Shown: one piece after another, positions 1 to 8,438 of the stretch | Numbering within the stretch: position 1 is the stretch's first letter | Layout: every line of letters begins with the position of its first letter | Assembly (NCBI GenBank): GCA_013822005.1 | Contig: PNJT01000003.1 | Coordinates: forward strand, 1 to 40,680 | DNA length: 40,680 bases | Direction: 5' to 3' | DNA from: Novosphingobium sp. | GTDB taxonomy: Bacteria > Pseudomonadota > Alphaproteobacteria > Sphingomonadales > Sphingomonadaceae | Notes under the pieces: generated by a model | Database searches by the model: none | What the model was told of the DNA's origin: nothing | The model's input: only the letters and a program-made list of their open reading frames with translations | Translations under genes and position numbers: made by a program

Positions 1-159
1 TAGGGATACCCTAATGGGTGGTCGGGAGGGGGAGCGGGCCGGTGTTGCAAGGGAAGGCCGGATGGCCTTCCCGCACCTGACAACAATGCATCTTGCAATC
101 CGTCCCGCGCACTCCGACATAGGGCCTCGTTAATCGTCCAGTTAAGAGGAGATTCGAGG

Positions 160-1584
160 ATGCGCGAGCTGCTGCAACATTACATCGACGGCAAGTGGGT
201 GGACAGCCAAGGCGGCGCACGCCGCGAAGTGATCAACCCGGCCACCGAAGAGGCCTGCGCGGTCATCTCGGTCGGCACCAAGGCCGATGTCGATAAGGCC
301 GTGGCCGCTGCCCGCCGCGCCTTCAAGAGCTTTAGCCAGACCACCCGCGAAGAGCGCCTCGCGCTGCTCGGCCGGATTGTCGAGGAATACAAGAAGCGCG
401 CCGGCGATCTGGCCCAGTCGATGGCCGAGGAAATGGGCGCGCCGGTTTCCTTCGCGATCACTGCCCAGGTCGGCGCCGGGATCGGCGGCTTCATGAGCAC
501 GATTGCCGCGCTCAAGGACTTCAACTTCATGGAAGACGGTCCGGGCTTCAAGGTCGCCTATGAGCCGATCGGCGTGGTCGGCATGATCACGCCGTGGAAC
601 TGGCCGCTCAACCAGATCGCGCTCAAGGTTGCCCCGGCGCTGGCCGGCGGCAACACCATGGTGCTCAAGCCCTCGGAAGAATGCCCGACCAACGCCAAGA
701 TCTTTGCCGAGATCCTCGATGCGGCGGGCGTACCGCCGGGCGTTTTCAACCTGGTTCAGGGCGATGGCCCGACCACCGGCAACGCGATTTCCAGCCACCC
801 CGATGTCGAAATGGTCAGCTTCACCGGCTCGACCCGCGCCGGGATCCAGGTGGCAATCGCCGCCGCGCCGACGGTCAAGCGGGTCCACCAGGAACTGGGC
901 GGCAAGAGCCCCAACCTGGTCCTGCCCGATGCCGACCTGGCCGCGCACCTGCCCGCCGTGGCGATGGGCCCGCTGGTCAACACCGGCCAGAGCTGCATCA
1001 GCCCGACCAAGGTGCTGGTCGCCAAGGACCGCGAGGCCGAAGTGGTCGCCTTCTACAAGAACATGTATTCGGCCACCCCGGTGGGCGATCCGATGGCCGA
1101 AGGCCAGCACCTGGGGCCGCTGGTCAACAAGGCGCAGTATGAGAAGGTCAAGGGCCTGATCCAGTCGGCGATCGACCAGGGTGCCAAGCTCGAAACCGGC
1201 GGCACCGACCTGCCCGCCAACGTCAATCGTGGCTATTACATCCAGCCGACGGTGTTCTCGGGCGTGACGCCGGACATGACCATCGCCCAGGAAGAAATCT
1301 TCGGCCCGGTCGCAACGATCCTGACCTATGACAGCCTCGAGGACGGGATCGAAATGGCCAACGCCACCGAATACGGCCTCTCCGCCGCGATCACCGGCGA
1401 TCCGGCCAAGGCCGCAGGCGTCGCCGGCCAGCTGCGCGCCGGCATGGTCGCGATCAACAACTGGGGCCCCACCCCGGGCGCGCCGTTTGGCGGCTACAAG
1501 CAGTCCGGCAACGGCCGCGAAGGCGGCCTGGCGGGCCTCAAGGACTTCATGGAAATGAAGGCGATCTCGGGCCTGCCGGCTTGA
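160..1584 (+). CDS. NAD(P)-dependent aldehyde dehydrogenase
   Basis: 474-aa ORF with ALDH motifs (MITPWNWPLNQIALKVAPALAGGNTMVLKPSE, VSFTGSTRAG, ELGGKSPNLVLPDAD, NTGQSCISPTKV with catalytic Cys); GA-rich SD (agaggagattcgagg) upstream of ATG. Confidence 0.95.
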   Translation: MRELLQHYIDGKWVDSQGGARREVINPATEEACAVISVGTKADVDKAVAAARRAFKSFSQTTREERLALLGRIVEEYKKRAGDLAQSMAEEMGAPVSFAITAQVGAGIGGFMSTIAALKDFNFMEDGPGFKVAYEPIGVVGMITPWNWPLNQIALKVAPALAGGNTMVLKPSEECPTNAKIFAEILDAAGVPPGVFNLVQGDGPTTGNAISSHPDVEMVSFTGSTRAGIQVAIAAAPTVKRVHQELGGKSPNLVLPDADLAAHLPAVAMGPLVNTGQSCISPTKVLVAKDREAEVVAFYKNMYSATPVGDPMAEGQHLGPLVNKAQYEKVKGLIQSAIDQGAKLETGGTDLPANVNRGYYIQPTVFSGVTPDMTIAQEEIFGPVATILTYDSLEDGIEMANATEYGLSAAITGDPAKAAGVAGQLRAGMVAINNWGPTPGAPFGGYKQSGNGREGGLAGLKDFMEMKAISGLPA

Positions 1585-1610
1585 TCGCTTTCATCTGAAG
1601 CAAGGCACAG

Positions 1611-1641
1611 CCCCCTTCCCGCCCGCGCGGGGAGGGGGTTT
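1611..1641. terminator. GC-rich hairpin with T tract between convergent genes
   Basis: CCCCCTTCCCGCCCGCGCGGGGAGGGGGTTT between the convergent ALDH and crotonase stops. Confidence 0.55.
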
Positions 1642-1643
1642 GC

Positions 1644-2318
1644 TTATTCGTCTTCGATCGCCGCCAGTTCGGCCAGGGCCTTGCGGCGCTGGTCGGCCTT
1701 GATCTGGCGGAAGGAAGGCTGGCTATCGAGCTCGCGGGCGCGGGTCAGGGCGGTTTCAACCAGAATGTCGGGCGCGGCCAGTTCGTCGGCGAGGCCGGCC
1801 GTGATGGCCTCCTGCGGGGCCAGCAGCATCGAGGACAGTGCCAGCCGCCGCCGCCAGACCGGGCCGAGCTGGTGATCCATGATCAGCGTCGGCACGGCGG
1901 GGAACGGCAGCCCGGCCTTGGCCTCGGGCAGGCCGATCTTGAGCGGCGTGTCGGCGATGACGGTCCAGTCCGACGCCAGGCACATGATCCCGCCCGCGCC
2001 GATCGCATGGCCGTTGACCGCCGAAACCACTGCGCAGGGCAAGCGATAGAGTGCGGCGGCAAAGCTGTTGACCGCGCGGAGCAGCCGCGTGCGCTCGGGC
2101 GGCAGCAAGGCAGCGGCGGCCTTGGTATCCACCCCGGCGGTGTATGCGGTGCCATGCCCGGTGATCACTACCCCGGCGGCGGGCGGTGTCTTGGCAAGCT
2201 CTTCCAGCAACGCCGCGCCTTCTTCCAGCAGCTGAAAGGTCAGGGCGTTGAGCGGTGGGCGATCAATCGCGATCAGCAGAGTTTCGCCGTGCTGCTCAGT
2301 TCGGAAGAATTCGGCCAA
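1644..2318 (-). CDS. enoyl-CoA hydratase/isomerase (crotonase) family protein
   Basis: 224-aa ORF; crotonase-like sequence (LLIAIDRPPLNALT, GVVITGHGTAYTAGVDTK, VVSAVNGHAIGAGGIMCLASD). Confidence 0.88.
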   Translation of the reverse strand: MAEFFRTEQHGETLLIAIDRPPLNALTFQLLEEGAALLEELAKTPPAAGVVITGHGTAYTAGVDTKAAAALLPPERTRLLRAVNSFAAALYRLPCAVVSAVNGHAIGAGGIMCLASDWTVIADTPLKIGLPEAKAGLPFPAVPTLIMDHQLGPVWRRRLALSSMLLAPQEAITAGLADELAAPDILVETALTRARELDSQPSFRQIKADQRRKALAELAAIEDE

Positions 2319-2344
2319 GATGCAAACTCCCCCGGACGGCTGGC

Positions 2345-3199
2345 CTAAACTTCGACCCGGTACTGTTCCTGCACGCCGGGCACGCCGTCCTTGGTGCTGC
2401 CATCGAGCGGCTGGGCTTCTTTGCGGCGCATGCTGGCAGCCTTGGCGATCAGCGCGTCCTGGGCTTCGGGTTCAAAGCGGACCCAGCCCGCGCGGGTCAG
2501 GCGTTCGAGCGGGCGGTAGCGGATCTTGTACTGCATCCGGACCGATCCTTCGACCCAGTAGCCGAGATAGACATAGGGCAGGCCCTCGCTGGCGGCGCGG
2601 CGGATGTGATCGAGGATGATGTAGTTGCCAAGCCCGCTGCGATTCCCATGGTCGGGCTCATAGAAGCTGTAGATCATCGACAGCCCATCGCCCTGGCGGT
2701 CGGTCAGGCAGGCGCCGACCAGCCGACCGGGGGTGCCATCCAGCGTCGGCTCGCGGTATTCGACCAGCCAGCTGTCGACCGGGGTATGCTCGACCATGTC
2801 GGCGAAATCGACTTCGTCCATGCTGGTCATCCCGCCGCCGGGGTGACGTTCGCCCAGGTAGCGCTGCAGCAGCTCGAACTGTTCGACGGTGGACCAGGGG
2901 CGGCAGATGCTGGCGACCAGATCGCCATTTCGTTTCAGCTCGCGCCGCTGGGTGTTTGAGGGGCGAAAGAGGTCCGCCAGGACCCGCACCGAAACGCAGG
3001 CCGAGCAATCGACGCAGCTGGGGCGATAGGCCACGGTCTGGCTGCGGCGGAACCCGATCCGGCTGAGCGCATCGTTCAGCTCTGCCGCGTGCGGGCCCTT
3101 GAGTTCGGTGAAGACCTTGCGCTCGCTGCGGCCCGGAAGGTACGGGCACGGGCTGGGGCTCGTGACGAAGAACCGGGGAAAACGAACGGGTGCCGTCAC
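2345..3199 (-). CDS. bpt: aspartate/glutamate leucyltransferase (Bpt, arginyltransferase family)
   Basis: 284-aa ORF with [59 protein letters not shown] start. Confidence 0.92.
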   Translation of the reverse strand: MTAPVRFPRFFVTSPSPCPYLPGRSERKVFTELKGPHAAELNDALSRIGFRRSQTVAYRPSCVDCSACVSVRVLADLFRPSNTQRRELKRNGDLVASICRPWSTVEQFELLQRYLGERHPGGGMTSMDEVDFADMVEHTPVDSWLVEYREPTLDGTPGRLVGACLTDRQGDGLSMIYSFYEPDHGNRSGLGNYIILDHIRRAASEGLPYVYLGYWVEGSVRMQYKIRYRPLERLTRAGWVRFEPEAQDALIAKAASMRRKEAQPLDGSTKDGVPGVQEQYRVEV

Positions 3200-3495
3200 G
3201 ACGCGCCATTAATCCTATGCTGGAGTTGCCTGCGCTTTATGCATGGGCAGGGGCGGCGTTGAAAGAACTTTAACCACGAAACACGGTGAACAAGGTGTAA
3301 ATATGCACAGGCGGGAAGGTTCACCCCCGCTGCCAATCGCAAAACGGGACAGGCTGCGCCTCAGCGGTTAACCCGGCGCGAAGCCATTAATGGTCTTGCC
3401 CGCCGCGCGGCATCGCCCATAGTGCCAATCGGGTCGGGCACGCCAAGGCGGTGGCACAGGTGGCAACACAGTCGCCGCCCGGGGGAGTAAACCGG

Positions 3496-5154
3496 TTGAA
3501 CGCAAGTCCCGACATCTTCCTGTCCTACAACCGCGAGGACGCCGCCAAGGCGCGGCTCTATGCCGATGCCTTCGCGGCGGAAGGCCTCAACGTCTGGTGG
3601 GACACCGCGCTGCGTTCGGGCGAGGCCTATGACGAGGTGACCGAGGCGGCCTTGCGCGGGGCCAAGGCGGAGGTGGTGCTGTGGTCGCCGCGCTCGGTGG
3701 TCTCGCGCTGGGTGCGGGCCGAGGCGACGATCGCGGATCGCTGCAAGACCCTGGTGCCGGTGACAATTGAGCCGTGCGAGCGCCCGATCATGTTCGAGCT
3801 GACCCAGACGGCGGATTTGGCGCACTGGACCGGGGACGCGGGGGAACGGGCTTGGCTGGCTTTCCTTGGTGATGTGCGGCGGTTTCTGGGGCGGGAGGTG
3901 CAGCCTGAAAGCGCCGCCCCTGCCCCCGAAGCGCAAATCGCGCCGCCGCCGCTCGCCGCCAAACCTTCGCTCGTGGTCAGGCCGTTCGCCACCATGGCCG
4001 GTGCGGGCGAGGCGGACTATTTCGCCGACGGGATGGTGGTCGAGATCGTCTCGGCGCTATCGCGCTTCTCCTCACTGTTCGTCATTTCCAGCGGGTCCAG
4101 CCTCAACCTGCGCGGCGATGTGCGCAGCAGCGGCGAGATCGCGCGCGCGCTGGGCGTGCGTTACGTTCTTCAGGGCAGCGTCCGCAAGGGCGGCAATGCC
4201 GTGCGCATCGCGGTCGAACTGCTCGATGGCGATGCCCACACGCCGATTTGGACCCAGCGGTTCGACGGCGTCCTCGACGATATTTTCGCGCTTCAGGATG
4301 AGGTGGCGAACGCAGTCGCGGCGCGGATTGATTCGACTGTTCGCACCAACGAAATGCAGCAAGCGAGCGCCCGGCTGACCAAGGATCAAGGTGCTTATGA
4401 CCTGTTCCTGCGTGGCTCGCACAATATGTGGGCGAGTTATGAGGAGGCCGAATTGCGCGAGGCCATCAGTCTGTTCGATCAGGCCATTGCGCTCGATCCG
4501 CAGTTTGCGCTCGCCATGGTGCTCAGCAGCAATGCCTGTTGCAATCTTCAGCTATTCCATTTCTGTGCGGACCAGACTGAGCTCATGGCGAAATGCCTGT
4601 CACTGGCCAAACGGGCGGTGGAGATAGACAAGTCCGACTACCGGGTGCTGGCTTGGGCGTCCTATAGCCTCTTGCAATGCGGTCAGCCGATTGCCGCCGT
4701 GAATACATTGATCGAACGGGCGCTGGAGATGAATCCCGGTGACTCCGTCACGCACTGGCTTTCAGGATGGAACAACGTTTTCGCACCCGATCCTGTGAAG
4801 GCGTTGTCTGCCTTTGAGGTCGGGCTGAGACTCGATCCGCACTCACCCTGGCGCGCAGCGTTCCATGCTGGTCAAGCGACGGCCTTGATGCAACTCGACA
4901 GGTTCGAAGAAGTGATCCCGTTGGCTCGCTACGCTGCCGATGAATATGCTGCTGTCCGCTCAGTTTGCCAAACGATGCAGGCTGCCGCGCTTGGCTATCT
5001 CGGAAGACTGGATGAGGCCAGAACCTTGGACAGCGTCAGCTATCCCTTGCTGACTTTTGATGAGGCATGCTTTGACAATGTACGCGACGGGTCATTGAAG
5101 CCAAAAATCCTCGAAGGGTTGCGGTTGGCGGGGATAGCGCCAACTCCGGCATGA
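3496..5154 (+). CDS. TIR domain protein with TolB/FlgO-like middle domain and TPR C-terminus
   Basis: ORF opens at 3451 (GTG); TTG 3496 is preferred because of the gggggag SD. TIR: DIFLSYNREDAAKARLYADAF...WWDTALRSGEAYDEVTEAAL...SRWVRAE; TolB-like: LVVRPFATMAGAGEADYFADGMVVEIVSALSRF...VRYVLQGSVRKGGNAVRIAVELLD; TPR-like helical repeats after that. Confidence 0.85.
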   Translation: MNASPDIFLSYNREDAAKARLYADAFAAEGLNVWWDTALRSGEAYDEVTEAALRGAKAEVVLWSPRSVVSRWVRAEATIADRCKTLVPVTIEPCERPIMFELTQTADLAHWTGDAGERAWLAFLGDVRRFLGREVQPESAAPAPEAQIAPPPLAAKPSLVVRPFATMAGAGEADYFADGMVVEIVSALSRFSSLFVISSGSSLNLRGDVRSSGEIARALGVRYVLQGSVRKGGNAVRIAVELLDGDAHTPIWTQRFDGVLDDIFALQDEVANAVAARIDSTVRTNEMQQASARLTKDQGAYDLFLRGSHNMWASYEEAELREAISLFDQAIALDPQFALAMVLSSNACCNLQLFHFCADQTELMAKCLSLAKRAVEIDKSDYRVLAWASYSLLQCGQPIAAVNTLIERALEMNPGDSVTHWLSGWNNVFAPDPVKALSAFEVGLRLDPHSPWRAAFHAGQATALMQLDRFEEVIPLARYAADEYAAVRSVCQTMQAAALGYLGRLDEARTLDSVSYPLLTFDEACFDNVRDGSLKPKILEGLRLAGIAPTPA

Positions 5155-5160
5155 CTAACC

Positions 5161-5196
5161 TTGCCATTCCCAAAGTGATAGCATAAATTGCTATCA
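5161..5196 (+). promoter_or_regulatory. candidate hicAB promoter/operator: -35 TTGCCA, 17-nt spacer, -10 TAAATT, palindrome TGATAGCA-TAAAT-TGCTATCA
   Basis: Perfect 8-bp arms at 5176-5183 and 5189-5196; the last base is the A of the hicA ATG; no SD visible upstream. Confidence 0.55.
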
Positions 5197-5450
5197 TGAA
5201 CGCGCGCCATGCCAGGACGCTTGCGGCGGTCTTCAAGCAGCCGACTCTGGCGAATGTCGAGTGGGCGGCTGTCGAAGCGCTGCTGGTCGCGGTCGGGTGC
5301 AGCCTGGTCGAAGGCAGTGGGTCGCGGGTTCGGTTTGTGAAGGATGGCATGATCGAGACGTTCCACCGCCCGCATCCGGCCAAAGAGGCCAAGCGCTATC
5401 AGGTGCGCGCGGCGCGGGACTATCTGATCCGGCTGGGAGTAAAGCCATGA
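5196..5450 (+). CDS. hicA: type II toxin-antitoxin system HicA family toxin
   Basis: 84-aa ORF: MNARHARTLAAVFKQPTLANVEWAAVEALLVAVGCSLVEGSGSRVRFVKDGMIETFHRPHPAKEAKRYQVRAARDYLIRLGVKP; HicA-like GSGSR...FHRPHP core. Confidence 0.87.
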   Translation: MNARHARTLAAVFKQPTLANVEWAAVEALLVAVGCSLVEGSGSRVRFVKDGMIETFHRPHPAKEAKRYQVRAARDYLIRLGVKP

Positions 5451-5779
5451 GCAACATTCTGAGCCATCGCGGCTACAAGGCACGGGTGGAATTCGATGCC
5501 GAAGACGGGCTGTTCTTTGGCCGCATCGCCGCGATCCGCGACGGCGTGACCTTCCACGCCGATACCGTCCCCGCGCTGGTCCAGGCGTTTCAGGAGGCAG
5601 TGGACGACTATCTCGAAACCTGCGCCAAGCTGGGCAAGACGCCCGAACGGCCGTTCTCGGGCAAGCTGATGCTTCGGGTCGATCCGGCGGTCCACGCCAA
5701 GTCAGTCGAGGCGGCGGAGCTGGCAGGCAAGAGCCTCAACCAGTGGACCGAAGAAGTGTTGCGGCGGGCGGCGGGGTAG
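5447..5779 (+). CDS. hicB: type II toxin-antitoxin system HicB family antitoxin with C-terminal RHH/Arc-like region
   Basis: ATGA overlap with hicA stop; MSNILSHRGYKARVEFDAEDGLFFGRIAAIRDGVTFHADTVPALVQAFQEAVDDYLETCAKLGKTPERPFSGKLMLRVDPAVHAKSVEAAELAGKSLNQWTEEVLRRAAG. Confidence 0.88.
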   Translation: MSNILSHRGYKARVEFDAEDGLFFGRIAAIRDGVTFHADTVPALVQAFQEAVDDYLETCAKLGKTPERPFSGKLMLRVDPAVHAKSVEAAELAGKSLNQWTEEVLRRAAG

Positions 5780-5783
5780 CCGC

Positions 5784-7019
5784 CTAAGCCAGCTCCACCG
5801 TATCCACCGAGTAGCCCTTTTCGCGCAGGCTCTCGACCAGCGCATCGAGCTGCTCGCGGTCGCGGGCTTCGCATTCGATGTCGGTGATCAGGCCCTTGGC
5901 CGGCAGGTGGGTGAAGATCCGCTGGTGGTAGATCTCGATGATGTTGACGTTGTGCGCGTCGAACTCGCTCATCACCTTGAACAGCGCACCCGGGCGGTCC
6001 TGCAGGGTCAGCCGCAGCCGCGCAAGGCGCCCCGAACGGGCAAGATCGCGCAGCAGCACATTCGCGAGCAGGCGTGTGTCGATATTGCCGCCGGTGATCG
6101 GGATCCCGATCTTGCGGCCCTTGAACCGCGCCGGATGCGCCAGCACGGCCGCCAGGCCCGCTGCGCCCGCCCCTTCGGCCACGGTCTTTTCGATCTGCAG
6201 CAGCAGCGAGACCGCGCGTTCCAGCGCAGATTCGTTGACCAGCACCACATCGTCGAGCAGCTTGCGCAGCATCGCCGAAGTGAACTCGCCCGGCTCTTTC
6301 ACCGCGATGCCTTCGGCCAGGGTGTCCCCGCCGCAGGGCAGTTCGTTGTGGCGCAGCTTGTTGTACATCGAGGGGAACAGTTCCGCCTCAACCCCGATCA
6401 GCGCGATCTCCGGTTTGATCGCGCGCGCGGCGACCGCCATGCCGGTGGCGAGGCCACCCCCGCCAATCGGGATCACCAGCATGTCGAGATCGGGGACCTG
6501 CTCCAGCATTTCGAGCGCGACGGTGCCCTGCCCGGCGGCAACATGCGGATGGTCGAAGGGATGAACGAAAGTCAGCCCCAGTTCGTCCTCAAGCCCGCGG
6601 GCGTGGGCATAGGCTTCGTCAAAAGTCTCGCCATGCAGGATCACGGTACCGCCGACCGCTTCGGTCTGCTGGATCTTCACCGTGGGCGTGTTGCGCGGCA
6701 TCACGATGGTGACCGGGATCCCCAGCCGCTTGCCGTGGTACGACAGCCCCTGCGCGTGATTGCCGGCCGAAGCCGCGATCACCCCGCGGTTGGCCTTTTC
6801 CCCGCCCATCAGCAGCATCGCGTTGAGCGCGCCGCGCTCCTTGTAAGCCGCGGTAAACTGAAGGTTTTCGAACTTGAGCCAGATTTCCGCCCCGGTAATC
6901 GCCGACAGCGTGCGGCTGTGATCCATCGCGGTGCGGATCACAGCGCCCTCGATCCGCGCGGCGGCCGCGCGCACGTCGTCGATCGTCAAAAGCGGGCTGG
7001 GGTCGGTCTGGATGTTCAT
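5784..7019 (-). CDS. ilvA: threonine ammonia-lyase with C-terminal ACT domain
   Basis: 411-aa PLP fold II enzyme: KFENLQFTAAYKERGALN, ASAGNHAQGLSYHGKRLGIPVTIVMP, IGGGGLATGMA, C-terminal DRPGALFKVMSEFDAHNVNIIEIYHQR. Confidence 0.92.
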   Translation of the reverse strand: MNIQTDPSPLLTIDDVRAAAARIEGAVIRTAMDHSRTLSAITGAEIWLKFENLQFTAAYKERGALNAMLLMGGEKANRGVIAASAGNHAQGLSYHGKRLGIPVTIVMPRNTPTVKIQQTEAVGGTVILHGETFDEAYAHARGLEDELGLTFVHPFDHPHVAAGQGTVALEMLEQVPDLDMLVIPIGGGGLATGMAVAARAIKPEIALIGVEAELFPSMYNKLRHNELPCGGDTLAEGIAVKEPGEFTSAMLRKLLDDVVLVNESALERAVSLLLQIEKTVAEGAGAAGLAAVLAHPARFKGRKIGIPITGGNIDTRLLANVLLRDLARSGRLARLRLTLQDRPGALFKVMSEFDAHNVNIIEIYHQRIFTHLPAKGLITDIECEARDREQLDALVESLREKGYSVDTVELA

Positions 7020-7060
7020 CGCCGGGCCGCCCTAGGGCAAAGCGCCAAGCCCCGCAAACC

Positions 7061-7474
7061 CTAAGTTGTTTCGCGCATCGGGAGGATTCGGATCAAAAAT
7101 TGCGCAATCAGCATCGCCAGCGCAATCGCCACGCAGTCAGCCACCCAGTCGCGCAAGTCGGCGGTGCGGTTGAGCTTGGGCAGCGCCTGGACCGCTTCGA
7201 TCGCCGCGCCGAACAGCGCGAGGCGCAGCATGATCGCCCAGCGCGAAGCCTGCCGCCAGGCCAGCGCGGCCACCCCGGTCAGCACCGCAAAGGCCAGCAT
7301 ATGCGCAAACTTGTCACCCAGATCATGGATCGGGGTCTGCGGGGGCTTGGGCAGCACCGCCATCACCAGCGCAAAAGCGAACAGCAGCCAGAACAGCGGG
7401 CGCAGCAATTGGGGCGAAAACAGGCGTTGGGTCAGCGCAATCATGGCGAAACCGATAGACACTGCGCGGGCCAA
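7061..7474 (-). CDS. VanZ-like membrane protein
   Basis: 137-aa hydrophobic ORF; LGDKFAHMLAFAVLTGVAALAW...EAVQALPKLNRTADLRDWVADCVAIALA resembles VanZ-like proteins. Confidence 0.6.
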   Translation of the reverse strand: MARAVSIGFAMIALTQRLFSPQLLRPLFWLLFAFALVMAVLPKPPQTPIHDLGDKFAHMLAFAVLTGVAALAWRQASRWAIMLRLALFGAAIEAVQALPKLNRTADLRDWVADCVAIALAMLIAQFLIRILPMRETT

Positions 7475-7544
7475 GGCAAATGGTTATGCGGTGCAGGCAA
7501 TATGCATCTGGCGGCGGTGGGCAAAGCAGGTAAAAGGTGCCGCG

Positions 7545-8438
7545 ATGACCAAACCCCTCAACGTATCGTTCCTGGGCCTGGGCGTGATGGGCGGCGCGAT
7601 TGCGCGGCATATCGGCCAGGCCGGACACAAGCTCACCATTTTCAACCGCACTCCCGCGCGCGCCGTCAAATGGCAGGAAGCCAACCCCGGACTTGCGGCG
7701 CGGGTCGCCAAAAGCCCGGCCGAGGCGGCTGAGGGCGCTGACGTGGTGCTGACCTGTGTCGGCAACGACGATGACCTGGCCGACGTGGTGCTGGGCCCGA
7801 CCGGCCTATTCTCGGCGATCCGCAAGGGCGCGACCTTTATCGACCACACCACCGTATCGGCGCGGATCGCCCGGCAGATCCAGGTCGAGGCGCGCGACTT
7901 GCAGGTCAACTGCGTCGATGCGCCCGTAACCGGCGGACAGGCCGGGGCGGAGAACGGCACGCTTACCGTCATGTGCGGCGGCCGCGACGAAGCGATCGAG
8001 GCCGCGCGGCCGGTGATGGAAGCCTATACCAAGCGGATCGTCCATGTCGGCAAGGCCGGCGCGGGGCAAACCACCAAGATGGTCAACCAGATCGCCTTTT
8101 CGGGGATCCTGGCCACGCTGTCCGAAGCCTTGCGCTTTGCGGAAGCCGCGCACCTCGATCTCGACAAGGTCTATCAGGCGATCTCGGGCGGGGCCTCGCA
8201 GTCATGGCAGATGGACAACCGCTGGCAGACGATGTGCGAAGACAGCTTCGACTTCGGTTTCGCGATTGACTGGATGCGCAAGGATATGGGTCTCGCGCTG
8301 GAAGAGGGCCGTTCGCTGGGCGTCTCGCTGCCGGTCGCGGCCCTGATCGATCAGTTTTATGCCGAAGTGCAGGCGATGGGCGGCGGGCGGCAGGATACTT
8401 CCGCGCTGGTCCGGCGCTTGCCGCGAAAGGGGAAATGA
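7545..8438 (+). CDS. NAD(P)-dependent oxidoreductase, 3-hydroxyisobutyrate dehydrogenase family
   Basis: VSFLGLGVMGGAIARHIGQAGHKLTIFNRTPAR, FIDHTTVSARIARQ, DAPVTGGQAGAENGTLTVMCGG, GAGQTTKMVNQI; ATG at 7545 in the longer ORF. Confidence 0.92.
   Translation: MTKPLNVSFLGLGVMGGAIARHIGQAGHKLTIFNRTPARAVKWQEANPGLAARVAKSPAEAAEGADVVLTCVGNDDDLADVVLGPTGLFSAIRKGATFIDHTTVSARIARQIQVEARDLQVNCVDAPVTGGQAGAENGTLTVMCGGRDEAIEAARPVMEAYTKRIVHVGKAGAGQTTKMVNQIAFSGILATLSEALRFAEAAHLDLDKVYQAISGGASQSWQMDNRWQTMCEDSFDFGFAIDWMRKDMGLALEEGRSLGVSLPVAALIDQFYAEVQAMGGGRQDTSALVRRLPRKGK

Noticed and set aside
3496-5779. Complete Thoeris or TIR-STING/CBASS system
   Set aside because: No ThsA-like effector, STING domain or CD-NTase gene is encoded next to the TIR protein
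7029-7038. GCCCTAGGGC palindrome upstream of ilvA
   Set aside because: Only 10 bp, GC-rich and likely by chance in this composition; no supporting regulator nearby
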